Assembly: GCA_035551675.1 (NCBI GenBank)
Contig: DASZMV010000052.1
Location: 1-64,000, forward strand
Origin: JAFECT01 sp035551675
GTDB lineage: Bacteria > Pseudomonadota > Alphaproteobacteria > Caulobacterales > Caulobacteraceae
Direction: 5' to 3'
Length of the DNA stretch: 64,000 nucleotides
Shown here: positions 41,829 through 51,267 of the stretch, in pieces
Position numbering within the stretch: the stretch's first letter is position 1
Layout of the letters: each line of letters begins with the position of its first letter
Made by a program: the position numbers and the translations under genes
Notes under the pieces: generated by a model
Databases searched by the model: none
What the model saw: the letters and a program-made list of their open reading frames with translations, nothing else
Told to the model about the DNA's origin: nothing

Positions 41829-42926
41829 GTGAAGACCAGCATCGCCGTTTTTGCCGCCGCCATTACCCTGGCCTTTGCCGGCTCGCGGGTTTCCGCCCAG
41901 ACGCCGGCCCACGTGCCGCTTTCCCCGCACGAGGGCGATTTCACGGTGAAGGACTTCAAGTTCAAGTCCGGCGAGAGCCTGCCCGAGCTGCGCCTTCACT
42001 ACACGACCCTGGGAACGCCGCGGCGCGACGCCCGCGGTCACGTGGTCAACGCAGTCCTGATCATGCACGGCACCGGCGGCGACGGTCATCAGTTCGAGCG
42101 GCCCCAGTTCGCCGACGTGCTGTTCGCGCCGGGCGGTCTGCTCGATCCGGCGAAATATTTCATCATCCTCCCCGACGACATCGGCCACGGCAAATCGTCC
42201 AAGCCCAGTGACGGCCTGCACGCACGCTTCCCGCACTACGACTACGACGACATGGTCGAGGGCGAATATCTGCTCGTCGCCAAGGGGCTCGGCGTCGACC
42301 ACCTGCGCCTGGTCATGGGTACGTCCATGGGCTGCATGCACAGCTTCCTGTGGGGTGAGCAGCATCCGACGATGATGGACGCCCTGATGCCGTTGGCTTG
42401 CGAGCCGACCCAGATCGCCGGGCGCAACCGTATCTGGCGCAAGATGGTGATCGACGCGATCACCCAGGATCTGGCGTGGAAAGGCGGCGACTATACGGTC
42501 GAGCCCCGCGAGGCTCTGCGCGCCGCGTCCAATCTGCTGATGATCGCCGGCAGCGCGCCGCTGCCCTGGCAGATCGCCTATCCGACGCGTGACGCGGCGG
42601 ACGCCGATCTCGCCACCTTTACCGATCACGAGCTGAAGACGTTGGACGCCAACGACCTGCTCTACCAGGTCGCCTCGTCGCGCAACTACGACCCTTCGGC
42701 CGCGCTGGAATCGATCGTCGCGCCGGTGATGTGGGTCAATTCCGCCGACGACTTCATCAATCCGCCCAACCTCGGCATCGCCGAGCCGCTGGCCGCGCGC
42801 ATCAAGCATGTGCGCTACGTCGTAATACCGGCGACCGCACAAACCCACGGCCACGGCACCCACACCTGGGCGGCAATCTGGCAGGGCTACATGAAAGAAC
42901 TGCTGGAGAGCACGCAGCCTAGGTAG
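41829..42926 (+). CDS. Secreted alpha/beta hydrolase, MetX-like
   Basis: The 365-residue protein has a signal peptide (1-23, AGSRVSAQ) and an alpha/beta-hydrolase domain of the homoserine O-acetyltransferase type: LRLHYTTLGTPRRD, LIMHGTGGDGHQF, nucleophile Ser166 in VMGTSMGCMHSF, VNSADDFINPPN and a catalytic His in GTHTWAAIW. A periplasmic location rules out the usual biosynthetic role of MetX in methionine synthesis, so the real substrate is probably different. The start is GTG 41829, with AGGGAG eight bases upstream. Divergent from the VirJ-like gene. Confidence 0.85.
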   Translation: MKTSIAVFAAAITLAFAGSRVSAQTPAHVPLSPHEGDFTVKDFKFKSGESLPELRLHYTTLGTPRRDARGHVVNAVLIMHGTGGDGHQFERPQFADVLFAPGGLLDPAKYFIILPDDIGHGKSSKPSDGLHARFPHYDYDDMVEGEYLLVAKGLGVDHLRLVMGTSMGCMHSFLWGEQHPTMMDALMPLACEPTQIAGRNRIWRKMVIDAITQDLAWKGGDYTVEPREALRAASNLLMIAGSAPLPWQIAYPTRDAADADLATFTDHELKTLDANDLLYQVASSRNYDPSAALESIVAPVMWVNSADDFINPPNLGIAEPLAARIKHVRYVVIPATAQTHGHGTHTWAAIWQGYMKELLESTQPR

Positions 42927-42982
42927 GGTCTTTTTGGCGCGGCTCGCGAGCAGAAACCGCTTCACACTTTTCCTCGACCCGC

Positions 42983-44602
42983 TCAGGCGTAACCGAACCG
43001 GTCGACCCAGGGCTGGAGCTTCGGGAGCACCGGCGCAAGCTGATCCGCGTAGCGCATCCAAGTCGGAACCGTTTCGCGATAGATGCCGCGCCGCACCTGG
43101 CCGGCGCTCGGCGTCGAGATGGTGCGTGCCTGAGCATTCGCGGCGAAATCGTGGAAGGCGTCCGACCATTCGAGCCCGAGATAGTCGCAAAGACCGCGCG
43201 TTTCGCTCTCGAAATCCTCGACCAGCCGTTCATGACGCACCTCGCGCAGATCGAGCGGCAGGGCGGTTCGATAGACCTCCGCCAACCGCATCACCGCGTC
43301 GTACAGATCCGCGGCGCCGTCGAGAGCCAGCATGGCGTAGGTCGCCGGGTTCGGTGCGAACACCTGGCGAAAACCGCTCAGCACCGTGTCGCGCGGATCG
43401 CGCCGTGCGAACAGAACCTTCGCGTTGGGAAACAGCGCGGCGATGATCGGCAAGTTGATCGTGTCGAGCGGCATCTTATCGACAAACACCCGTCCCTCGA
43501 CCTCGGCGCCCGCCTCCCGCGCGCGCCGCCAATAGGCGTCGCGAAAGCGCTTCGCCGTCGCGTCGTCGAGCGACAACAACGATCGCGGCCCATCCGCCCG
43601 GCCAAAGAAGCGACGGGCCGCCTCGGCCAGGAGATCGCCCTCCTCCAGCGCCGTCACCTTCGGATGGGCGCCGAGAATATGTTCGAGCAGCGTGGTGCCG
43701 GATCGCGGATAGCCGAGCAGGAACACGTGTCCGCGCGCGCCGGATGCGCCGGTGTCCGGGTTCACCCGCCAATCCTGCGGCGTCACGCCGGAAAAAGCCT
43801 CAGTGAGCGTGCCGATCAGATAGCGCAGCTCCTCCGAGGACATCGCCCAGCCGGCGTGGATCAGCCGGCGCTCTTCATTGCCGCGCCGCCAGGCGTCGAA
43901 GGCCTGCGGATAACGGCCGAGACCGTGCAGGGCCTCGCCCAGCAGGCTCTCCATCGCCGCGTGCAGCAGAGGCGTGAGCGGTGGCTCGGCGCCGCGCGGT
44001 TCGAGCATGAAGGTGAGCCGCGTCTTCGCCTCGTCGAACGCGCCTTCGCCGACCTCGCACGCCGCCATGGCCGCCATCGCGGTTGCGTGACCAGGCGCGA
44101 ACACCAACACCGCCTCCGCCCGCGCGCGGCCTTCGCGCCAATTGCCCGTTCGGGCGTGCAGGTTCGCGAGCGACGCTCCGGCGTCGGCGTGGAGAGGACC
44201 GAGCGCCAGCGCCGCTTCGAACCGCGCCTGGGCATCGTCCACCGCACCCATCGTCGCCAGACATTCGCCCGCGCCATAGTGCGCGTCCGCGCGGCTCGGA
44301 TCCGCGTCCAGCGCCGCCTTGAACACCGGCAGCGCCTCGCGCCGCCGGTCGAGATCCATCAGGCACCCCGCGAGCGCGATCAGCGTGTCGATGTCGTTCG
44401 GCTGCAGGCCGAGCGCCCGGCGCAGCAAGCCGATCGCCTCGTCCTCGCGACCTTCGCGACGCAAGCCGTCAGCCGCCAAGCGCAGCGCCAGCGGGTGACT
44501 GAGCCCGCGCGCGACCGCGTCGGCGGCTAGGCTGCGCGCCCACTCGGCGTCGCCGCTCGCGTCGGCGCTTTCGATGGCCGCGATGGTCTCCGCCGTACTC
44601 AT
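42983..44602 (-). CDS. TPR-domain sulfotransferase (paralogue 1 of 3)
   Basis: The 539-residue protein has an N-terminal array of tetratricopeptide repeats (about 10-250, e.g. NDIDTLIALAGCLMDLDRRR) and a C-terminal sulfotransferase domain. The PAPS-binding loop is FLLGYPRSGTTLLEHIL (about residue 294), and the second PAPS motif is LFARRDPRDTVLSGFRQ. The C-terminus holds STPSAGQVRRGIYRE, shared by all three paralogues. ATG 44602 overlaps the upstream stop by 4 bases (ATGA). The family transfers sulfate from PAPS to a carbohydrate or protein. No membrane segment or signal peptide is seen. Confidence 0.88.
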   Translation of the reverse strand: MSTAETIAAIESADASGDAEWARSLAADAVARGLSHPLALRLAADGLRREGREDEAIGLLRRALGLQPNDIDTLIALAGCLMDLDRRREALPVFKAALDADPSRADAHYGAGECLATMGAVDDAQARFEAALALGPLHADAGASLANLHARTGNWREGRARAEAVLVFAPGHATAMAAMAACEVGEGAFDEAKTRLTFMLEPRGAEPPLTPLLHAAMESLLGEALHGLGRYPQAFDAWRRGNEERRLIHAGWAMSSEELRYLIGTLTEAFSGVTPQDWRVNPDTGASGARGHVFLLGYPRSGTTLLEHILGAHPKVTALEEGDLLAEAARRFFGRADGPRSLLSLDDATAKRFRDAYWRRAREAGAEVEGRVFVDKMPLDTINLPIIAALFPNAKVLFARRDPRDTVLSGFRQVFAPNPATYAMLALDGAADLYDAVMRLAEVYRTALPLDLREVRHERLVEDFESETRGLCDYLGLEWSDAFHDFAANAQARTISTPSAGQVRRGIYRETVPTWMRYADQLAPVLPKLQPWVDRFGYA

Positions 44603-46227
44603 TGTTCGCCTTGGTCGTAGCCATGCGGCGCAATCCACGGCTCGAGGATCGGCAGTACGGACGCGATCTGATCGCGATAGCGCCGCCATTGGCCCGCACC
44701 GTCGCGATAGACGCCGCGTCGGACCTGGGCCGCGCTGGGCGTGTTGATCAGGCGTCCCTGGGCGCGCGCCGCAAAATCGAGCACAGCCTCGTCCCACTCG
44801 AGATCGAGAAACGCGACCACACCGCGCGCCTCCTCTTCAAAGTTTTCCACCAGGGTCTCGTAACGCACCTCGCGCAGCGCGAGCGGCAACACACGGCGAT
44901 AGACGTCGGCCAGGCGCATGACCGCGGCATAGAGCTCGGCCGATCCCTTCGGCGACAGCATCGAATAGGTCGCGATGTTGGGCAGGAACGACCGGCGAAA
45001 ACAGCTCAGCACCACGTCGCGCGGATCGCGTCGCGCGAACAGGATCTTGGCGCGCGGGAACAGCTTGGCGATAGCCGGCAGTTTGGGGGTGTTCAGCGGC
45101 AGCTTGTCGATGAACGTCTTCCCCGCCGGCTCGACCCCGGACGCGCGAACCCGCCGCCAATAGTCCGCGCGGAACCGTTCCGCCGCCTCTGCGTCGAGCC
45201 GCGCCAACTGTTCCACTCCGCCGGGCGCCGCGAGATAGGCCGCCTCCGCCGCGTCGAGCGTCGGCTGCTCCTCCAGGGTCACGACCTTCGGATGCGCGGC
45301 CAGCACGGTCTCCAGCAGGGTAGTGCCCGAACGGGGAAAGCCGACCAGGAACACGTGCGTCTGCGCCACTGCTTCCGACGGCGAGACCGGCGCGCCGCTC
45401 CAGTCGGCGGGATCGGCGTGTGCAAAGGTCTTGGTGAGACGGTCGAGATTATCCTGATAGGCCCGCGACGCCGCCGGATAGTCAGCCGACACCTGCTGGC
45501 GGAACAGCTCATTGGCCGCAACGTAGGAGAGATAGGCGGCCGCGGTGCGATCCTGACCGTCGAGCGCATCGGCGAGCAAACCGGTGGCGAGGGCCCGCGA
45601 ATGGGTATCGATTCCGGGTGAGCGCATGAGGTCACGCGCCCGCATCTCCGCCTCGGCGAAACGCCGCGCGCGCAGATCGACGAGGCTGAGCGCGAGAGCC
45701 GCGTCGACCTGACCAGGCGCATCCGCGAGCGCCCGTTCGGCGTGACCTCGCGCCTCGTCCGCGTCACCGCTTCGCGCCAACAGGCTGGCGAAAGCGCCCC
45801 GAGCGTCTGCGTAGGCCGGCAATATTTCCAAGGCGCGTTGAAAGCTCACCCGCGCGCCCTCGAAATCGCTGTCGTTGGCAAGGGTCTTGGCGAGCGCGTA
45901 GTGCGCCTCCGCCGACGTCGGATCCGCGCGGATCGCCGCCTCGAACATCCGGATCGCGTCGCCCGAGCGACCCAGCGCGATCAGCCGTCCGCCGAGCCCG
46001 ACCAGCAGCATCGCATCGTCGGGCGTGCGTTCGATCGCCCGCGCGAGCAGCCGCGCGCCCTCGCGACCGCGGCCGGAGCGTTCCATCGTCTCGGCGACCA
46101 GACGCACCACCATAGACTGACCCGGCGCTTCGCACACCGCGACATCGGCGAGCGCAACCGCTTCGTCGAGACGTCCCGCCGACAAGGCGTTCCGCATCCG
46201 ATCGAAATGTTCCGCCCCGCTCGCCAC
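44599..46227 (-). CDS. TPR-domain sulfotransferase (paralogue 2 of 3)
   Basis: The 542-residue protein has the same layout as its two neighbours: TPRs to about 250, PAPS loop FLVGFPRSGTTLLETVL near residue 294, LFARRDPRDVVLSCFRR and NTPSAAQVRRGVYRD. The start GTG 46227 is chosen by comparison with paralogue 3 (MASGAEHFDRMRNALSAG against MDDATQYFDRVNAAVAAD) and lies 5 bases after the previous stop; the frame itself continues open upstream. It is the middle gene of three tandem copies. The clear divergence between copies shows an old duplication. Confidence 0.87.
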   Translation of the reverse strand: MASGAEHFDRMRNALSAGRLDEAVALADVAVCEAPGQSMVVRLVAETMERSGRGREGARLLARAIERTPDDAMLLVGLGGRLIALGRSGDAIRMFEAAIRADPTSAEAHYALAKTLANDSDFEGARVSFQRALEILPAYADARGAFASLLARSGDADEARGHAERALADAPGQVDAALALSLVDLRARRFAEAEMRARDLMRSPGIDTHSRALATGLLADALDGQDRTAAAYLSYVAANELFRQQVSADYPAASRAYQDNLDRLTKTFAHADPADWSGAPVSPSEAVAQTHVFLVGFPRSGTTLLETVLAAHPKVVTLEEQPTLDAAEAAYLAAPGGVEQLARLDAEAAERFRADYWRRVRASGVEPAGKTFIDKLPLNTPKLPAIAKLFPRAKILFARRDPRDVVLSCFRRSFLPNIATYSMLSPKGSAELYAAVMRLADVYRRVLPLALREVRYETLVENFEEEARGVVAFLDLEWDEAVLDFAARAQGRLINTPSAAQVRRGVYRDGAGQWRRYRDQIASVLPILEPWIAPHGYDQGEQ

Positions 46228-46232
46228 GCCGC

Positions 46233-47858
46233 CTACTCGACCGGATAGCCCTTGGGCCCGATCCAAGGCGCGAGCAGCGGCATGATCGGCGACAGCTGCG
46301 CGGCATAGGCCCGCCACTGCCCCTCGCCTTCGCGATAGAGCCCGCGACGCACCTGCACCGCGCTCGGCGTCGACACCGTGCGCTTGTTGGAGGCGGTGGC
46401 GAAATCGCGCATCGCCTCGTCCCACTCCGCACCGATGAACGCGCAGACCGCGCGCGCCTGGATGTCGAAATCCGCCACCAGATGCTCGTAGCGCACCTCG
46501 TGGGTCGGCAGGTTAAGGACGCTCTGGTAGCGTTCGTAGAGGGTCATGGCGGCGCCGTAGAACCGCGCTGCGCCGTCGATGCTGGTGAAACTATAGGTCA
46601 TCGGATTGACCATGAAGGCGTGACGGAAACAGCTCAGCACCACATCCCGGGGGTCACGCCGTGCGAACAGGATTCTCGCGTCCGGAAACAGCCTGGCGAC
46701 CAGCGGCAGGTACATCGATCCGATCGGCATCTTGTCGACGAAGATCTTGCCGCGCGGCTCGACGAACATCGACGCCGTGTGCCAGTAGTCGCGCCGATAG
46801 CGCGCCGCCGCCTCGGGCGTCAGCGTGACGAGCTTCTCGAAGCCCGACGGATCTATCAGCAGCTCCGCGTCCGCCTTGGCCAGGGTCGGCTTTTCCTCCA
46901 GGGTAACGACGTCGCGGTGCGCCGCCAGCACCTGTTCCAACAGTGTCGTGCCCGAGCGGGGGAAGCCCACCAGGAAGACGTGTTGCTTGACCTCGGGCGC
47001 ACGCTCGTCGGCCGCCCGCGGCACGCCGAGCCAACGCTCCGGCGTCTCCTGTTCGAAGGCGCGGGTCAGGCGATCGGCGCGTGCGGCGAGCGCCGCGGCG
47101 GGCGCCGCATAGGTGGACTCGAAGATGGCGCGCATGCCGTTATTGGCGTCGCGATAGGCTTCGAACGCCTCGGCGGCGCGGCCCTGGCCGTGGATGGCGT
47201 CCGCCAACACGCTCATCGCGGAGACGCGTTCGCCCTCCTCCAGGCTTTCGTGTGCGAGGAGCGTGCGCATACGCGCTTCCGCGGCTTCGAACTTGCGCTC
47301 GCCGGTATCTGCGATACCGAGCGCCAGCATCGCGTAGCCATTGTCGGGATCCTCGACCAGGACGCGCTCGGCCTCGCTGCGCGCCTTCGCCGGTTCGCCT
47401 ATGCGCGCCAGCATCAGCGCCATGGATGCACGCGCCTCAATATAGCCGGGATCGATTTCGAGCGCGCGAACGTAATGCTTACGCCCGAGCTCCACGTCGC
47501 CGGCGCCCGCCAGAGTGCGCGCCATCAGAAAGTGCGCTTCGGCGGCGACGGATTGGGACTTGGCGGCTTCACCGAGAATGCGCAGGGCGTCGCCGTGCAA
47601 TCGCTTGACCGCGAGCAGGGCGCCGAGCTTGACCAGGATGGTCGGCTCACCCGGCATCAGCACCAGGGCGCGGTTCAGGAAGGCGATCGCCTGATCGGGC
47701 TTGTCCTGGCGCTCGAGATCTTCCGCCACCAGGCGGACCAGCAGCGGATGCTTCACGCCCGCGCGCAAGGCTTCCTGTGCGACGCCGGCGGCGGCGGCCA
47801 GGTCGTCGGCGGCGACCGCCGCATTCACCCGATCAAAATACTGTGTCGCGTCGTCCAC
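46233..47858 (-). CDS. TPR-domain sulfotransferase (paralogue 3 of 3)
   Basis: The 541-residue protein is the first of the three in transcription order. TPRs (about 10-250), PAPS loop FLVGFPRSGTTLLEQVL near residue 294, LFARRDPRDVVLSCFRH and STPSAVQVRRGLYRE are visible. GTG 47858 is the chosen start: AAAGG lies 8 bases upstream and the N-terminus lines up with paralogue 2. The GT9-like TPR gene is 59 bases upstream on the same strand, so all four genes may share a transcript. Confidence 0.87.
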   Translation of the reverse strand: MDDATQYFDRVNAAVAADDLAAAAGVAQEALRAGVKHPLLVRLVAEDLERQDKPDQAIAFLNRALVLMPGEPTILVKLGALLAVKRLHGDALRILGEAAKSQSVAAEAHFLMARTLAGAGDVELGRKHYVRALEIDPGYIEARASMALMLARIGEPAKARSEAERVLVEDPDNGYAMLALGIADTGERKFEAAEARMRTLLAHESLEEGERVSAMSVLADAIHGQGRAAEAFEAYRDANNGMRAIFESTYAAPAAALAARADRLTRAFEQETPERWLGVPRAADERAPEVKQHVFLVGFPRSGTTLLEQVLAAHRDVVTLEEKPTLAKADAELLIDPSGFEKLVTLTPEAAARYRRDYWHTASMFVEPRGKIFVDKMPIGSMYLPLVARLFPDARILFARRDPRDVVLSCFRHAFMVNPMTYSFTSIDGAARFYGAAMTLYERYQSVLNLPTHEVRYEHLVADFDIQARAVCAFIGAEWDEAMRDFATASNKRTVSTPSAVQVRRGLYREGEGQWRAYAAQLSPIMPLLAPWIGPKGYPVE

Positions 47859-47917
47859 GGGATTTGCCTTTAGACACGACGGTTTAGCCGTTCGCCGCGT
47901 GGTTCGCCAGGGCCGGC

Positions 47918-49702
47918 TCAGGCCGCTTTCGAGGCGCCCTGCCACACGGCAAGGTCTTGGGCGACCTCGCTCACCACATCGGACCAGTCGCCGAGCCGCG
48001 ATTGGCGCACGGTGCGCATCGTCGGATACCAGGGCGTGTCGCTGCGTCCGGCGAGCCAGCGCCACTCCGCCGTGGCCGACAGCATGACCCACACCGGCTT
48101 GCCCATGGCGCCCGCGAGGTGCGCCACCGCGGTGTCGACGGCGATGACCAGGTCGAGGTTCTCGATCAGGGCCGCGGTCGCTTCGAAATCGGCCAGGGCG
48201 GGAGCGTGGTCGGGCAGGCCGAAGAGCGTGGCGATCTCGCCGCTGCGCGCACCCACCTGCAGGCTGACCGGCGTCCAGCCCGGAACCGTCAGAAGCGGCG
48301 CGATCTCCTCGGTTCGCATCGACCGTCGCGCGTCATTGGGGTGGGCCGGATTGCCGGACCAGACGATGCCGAACTTGCGTCCCGCCGGCAGATGTGCGCG
48401 CCAGGCCTCCACGCGCGCAGGATCGGCGACGAGCTTTTCCGGCGCGGGCAAGGTCTCGAGCGTGGTCCGCAACAGCCACGGCAGGCTCATCTGTTCGACC
48501 CACAGGTCGTAGGGCGGCACGGGTTCGTCGCGATCGATCACCGCGCCGGGAAGCTGTTGCAGCAGTGCGACGAGTTTACCGTCGCAGGCGAGCATCGGCT
48601 TGGCGCCGAGATCGGCGAGCGGTTTCAGGAACCGGCTGAACTGGAGCGTGTCGCCCAGGCCTTCGGAGGCGCAGACGAGCAGGGTGCGGCCTTCGACCGG
48701 CTCGCCTCGCCACATCGGCGCGTCGAGCTGTTCGGCGAAGCGCGCCTTGGCCGGTCCCTCCCATTCGCACTGCGCATAGAGCGGCCAACCGCGCGCGTAG
48801 TCGCCCTGGCGCAGCAGCGAAAGGGTGAGCGCCCAGCGCGCTTCGTCGTGGGCGGGATCGCGTTCGAGCGCCGCCTCGCACAGGACCTGGGCCTCGACCA
48901 CGCGATCGGCGCCGATCAGCAGGAACGCCAGGTTGGAGATCGCCGGTTTCAGCGCCGGATCGAGCGCCAGCGCGACGCGCAGCGCGCGTTCGGCGTCCGC
49001 CTCGCGGTTGAGCGCGCCGTACAGGCTGGCGAGGTTGAGCTGCGCCGGCGCGAAACCGGGCTGCAAGGCGACGGATCGTTCGAGCGCCGCCAACGCCTCG
49101 TCCAAACGCGCTTCGGCCTTCAACGCGCCGGCCAGGACGAACCACGCGGTCGCGTGCGCCGGGTCGCGCGCCACCGCGCGTTCCGCCGCCGTCACGGCCT
49201 CCGCCGCCCGGCCCGCGCCGCAGAGCGCCGCCGCCAGTCCGGCGTGCGCATCGACCTGCGCCGGGTCGAGCGTTAGTGCTTGTTCATAGGCCGCGATGGC
49301 GGCCGTGTGCTCACCGCGAACGCTCTCTGCGGCGCCGAGCGCGATCCAGGCCGCAAGGTTGCCGCCGTCGAGGTCGAGGGCGTTGCGATAGGCGCGGACT
49401 TCGCCCGGCTGGTCGCCCAGCGCGCGGCGCGCGTCCGCCAGCAGGAACCAGGCCTGGGGCTCGTTCGCCGCCGCGGCCGCAAGCCTTTCCCACCGCTCCG
49501 CCGCCTCCGCGTATCGTCCCTGCTCGAAGAACAGCAGGCCCGAAAGATGCAGCGCATTGGCTTGCCGCGGCGTCGCGTCGAGGATGGCCGAGTAGAGCGC
49601 GTCGGCGGCCGCGGCGTCGCCCGCCTGGTGGCGTGCAAGCGCCTGTTCGAGCGTCGCCTGTTCGAGCGTCGTCTGTTCGAGCGTCGCTTGGCGATTCTGC
49701 AT
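47918..49702 (-). CDS. TPR protein with a heptosyltransferase-like (GT9) domain
   Basis: The 594-residue protein has TPRs to about residue 300 (repeated LGAAESVRGEHTAAIAAYEQ-type helices, Ala/Leu-rich) and a C-terminal domain of Rossmann type with LLVCASEGLGDTLQFSRFL, FGIVWSGNPAHPNDARRS (a G-x-P-x-H loop) and IAVDTAVAHLAGAMGKPVWVML, as in ADP-heptose/GT9-like glycosyltransferases. Together these support O-GlcNAc-transferase-like TPR glycosyltransferase function, not proven. Its N-terminus has three 5-residue repeats of TLEQ(A/T), encoded by a 15-nt tandem repeat. It is next to three TPR-sulfotransferases. Confidence 0.83.
   Translation of the reverse strand: MQNRQATLEQTTLEQATLEQALARHQAGDAAAADALYSAILDATPRQANALHLSGLLFFEQGRYAEAAERWERLAAAAANEPQAWFLLADARRALGDQPGEVRAYRNALDLDGGNLAAWIALGAAESVRGEHTAAIAAYEQALTLDPAQVDAHAGLAAALCGAGRAAEAVTAAERAVARDPAHATAWFVLAGALKAEARLDEALAALERSVALQPGFAPAQLNLASLYGALNREADAERALRVALALDPALKPAISNLAFLLIGADRVVEAQVLCEAALERDPAHDEARWALTLSLLRQGDYARGWPLYAQCEWEGPAKARFAEQLDAPMWRGEPVEGRTLLVCASEGLGDTLQFSRFLKPLADLGAKPMLACDGKLVALLQQLPGAVIDRDEPVPPYDLWVEQMSLPWLLRTTLETLPAPEKLVADPARVEAWRAHLPAGRKFGIVWSGNPAHPNDARRSMRTEEIAPLLTVPGWTPVSLQVGARSGEIATLFGLPDHAPALADFEATAALIENLDLVIAVDTAVAHLAGAMGKPVWVMLSATAEWRWLAGRSDTPWYPTMRTVRQSRLGDWSDVVSEVAQDLAVWQGASKAA
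49643..49687. repeat. 15-nt tandem repeat inside the TPR-GT9 gene
   Basis: There are three copies of CTGTTCGAGCGTCGC at 49643-49657, 49658-49672 (last base T) and 49673-49687. On the coding (minus) strand they give ATLEQ TTLEQ ATLEQ at the protein's N-terminus. As the unit is a multiple of three, copy number could change without a frameshift. Confidence 0.9.
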
Positions 49703-49754
49703 GGCCCATCCTTGCTGAGTCGGAGCGAGCCTAGGCGTAAACCCTTACTCGCGC

Positions 49755-51200
49755 TTAACCGGCTTCGGCGCGGCTGTCCGCCGTCTCGACGAAGGCCTTG
49801 CCGCGACGCTCGGGCCCGACCACGGTCAGGATCGCGATGACGACCGCGAACAGGCCCGCGATCACCGCCAGGGCAAAGCTGTAGTTGTCATGGCGCGACT
49901 CGGCGACGCGCGCCTGGATCACTGCATTGCCTGAGGCGAGCAGGTTGCCGAGCTGGTAGACGAAACCCGGGAACAGCCCGCGCGACAGATTGGGCGACAG
50001 CTCGTTCAGGTGCACCGGAATGACGCCCCAGGCGCCCTGCACCATGACCTGCATGGCGAAGGCGCCGAGCGCGAGCGTGACCAGGGTGTGCGAATAGGCC
50101 CATAGCCAGATGATCGGTAGCGACAGCACCGCCGCGGTAATGATCGCGATCTTGCGGCCCACGCGCTCGGACCAGGCGCCGAAGGCGAGGCCGCCCAGGA
50201 TGGCGCCGCAGTTCATGATCGCGGTGATCAGGCCCACCGTCCTGGTGTCGAGTTTCAGCTGCACCTGCAGGAAAGTCGGATAGAGATCCTGGGTGCCGTG
50301 GCTGAAGAAGTTGAACGCGGTCATTAGCAGGACTGCGTAGAGCGCCATTTTCCACTGTTTGCGGAACAGCACGAACAGCGCGACGAGCCCGATCGGCACG
50401 TCGATGAAATAGATCCACAGCTCTTGCGGCGTCAGCGCGCCGACCACCGCCTTCAGCGCCGGCCATTGGCCGAGACCGCCGAACAGGGCGGCGACGTCCT
50501 CGCGACCGATCGGGCCGAGCAGCGCGGGACCCACGCCCACGGCCAGGGCGATAAGCCCCGCGCCCCACAGCATCAGGGGATTGCGCCTGGGCGCCGCGTC
50601 GCGGTGCGCTTCGAAGGCCGGCGACTCTTTTACGTGCATGCGGATGAGCACGACGAGGAGCGCGGGAATGACGCCGACCATGAACATTCCGCGCCAGCCG
50701 ATCAGGTCGAACAGAAGGGCGTAGACGCCGGCCGCGATCAGATAGCCGAAGGCATAGCCCTCCTGCAGGAAGCCCGAAACGAGGCCGCGCAGCTTGGGCG
50801 GGACCGATTCCATGGTCAGGGAGGCGCCCACGCCCCACTCGCCGCCCATGGCGAAACCGAACACCGCGCGCAGGATCAGCAGCACCGACAGGCTCGGCGC
50901 GAAAGCCGAGGCGAACTCGATGACCGAGTAGAGCAGGATGTCGACCATCAGCACGGGCCGTCGTCCGTAGCGGTCGGCGAACAGGCCAAAGACGAAGGCG
51001 CCGAACGGCCGCGCCGCCAGGGTCAGCACCGAGGCCAGGGCCACCGCCTTCACGTCGGTGTGGAAGTCCGCCGCGATGGCCTTGAACATGAAGACCATCA
51101 GGAAGAAGTCGAAGGCGTCCAGCGACCAGCCGAGGAACGAGGCGATCACCGCGCTCTTCTGACTGCGGTCGAGGCCCTTCAGGTCGGCGAGCACGGACAT
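49755..51200 (-). CDS. MFS transporter (SHS/monocarboxylate-like)
   Basis: Major facilitator of 481 residues with twelve predicted membrane helices. The N-terminus SFLGWSLDAFDFFLMVFMF and the loop RYGRRPVLMVDILLYSV are typical of the sialate:H+ symporter (SHS) and lactate/monocarboxylate (JEN1-like) groups. ATG 51200 is preceded by an excellent ribosome site (AGGAGGG); the frame itself is open further upstream, but those codons lie in the TetR-side intergenic part. A TetR gene 67 bases upstream may control it. The carried molecule is not certain. Confidence 0.88.
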   Translation of the reverse strand: MSVLADLKGLDRSQKSAVIASFLGWSLDAFDFFLMVFMFKAIAADFHTDVKAVALASVLTLAARPFGAFVFGLFADRYGRRPVLMVDILLYSVIEFASAFAPSLSVLLILRAVFGFAMGGEWGVGASLTMESVPPKLRGLVSGFLQEGYAFGYLIAAGVYALLFDLIGWRGMFMVGVIPALLVVLIRMHVKESPAFEAHRDAAPRRNPLMLWGAGLIALAVGVGPALLGPIGREDVAALFGGLGQWPALKAVVGALTPQELWIYFIDVPIGLVALFVLFRKQWKMALYAVLLMTAFNFFSHGTQDLYPTFLQVQLKLDTRTVGLITAIMNCGAILGGLAFGAWSERVGRKIAIITAAVLSLPIIWLWAYSHTLVTLALGAFAMQVMVQGAWGVIPVHLNELSPNLSRGLFPGFVYQLGNLLASGNAVIQARVAESRHDNYSFALAVIAGLFAVVIAILTVVGPERRGKAFVETADSRAEAG

Positions 51201-51267
51201 GGTCCCTCCTGCGGTCGGCGTTTTGGCCTGACGTCTTGGCTGACGCCCTGTCTGTCCTAACGTCCTG

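Noticed and set aside
42983..44797. Longer N-terminal extensions of the TPR-sulfotransferases
   Set aside because: The extra codons are the out-of-frame 3' end of the previous paralogue; the three proteins align only from the shorter starts.
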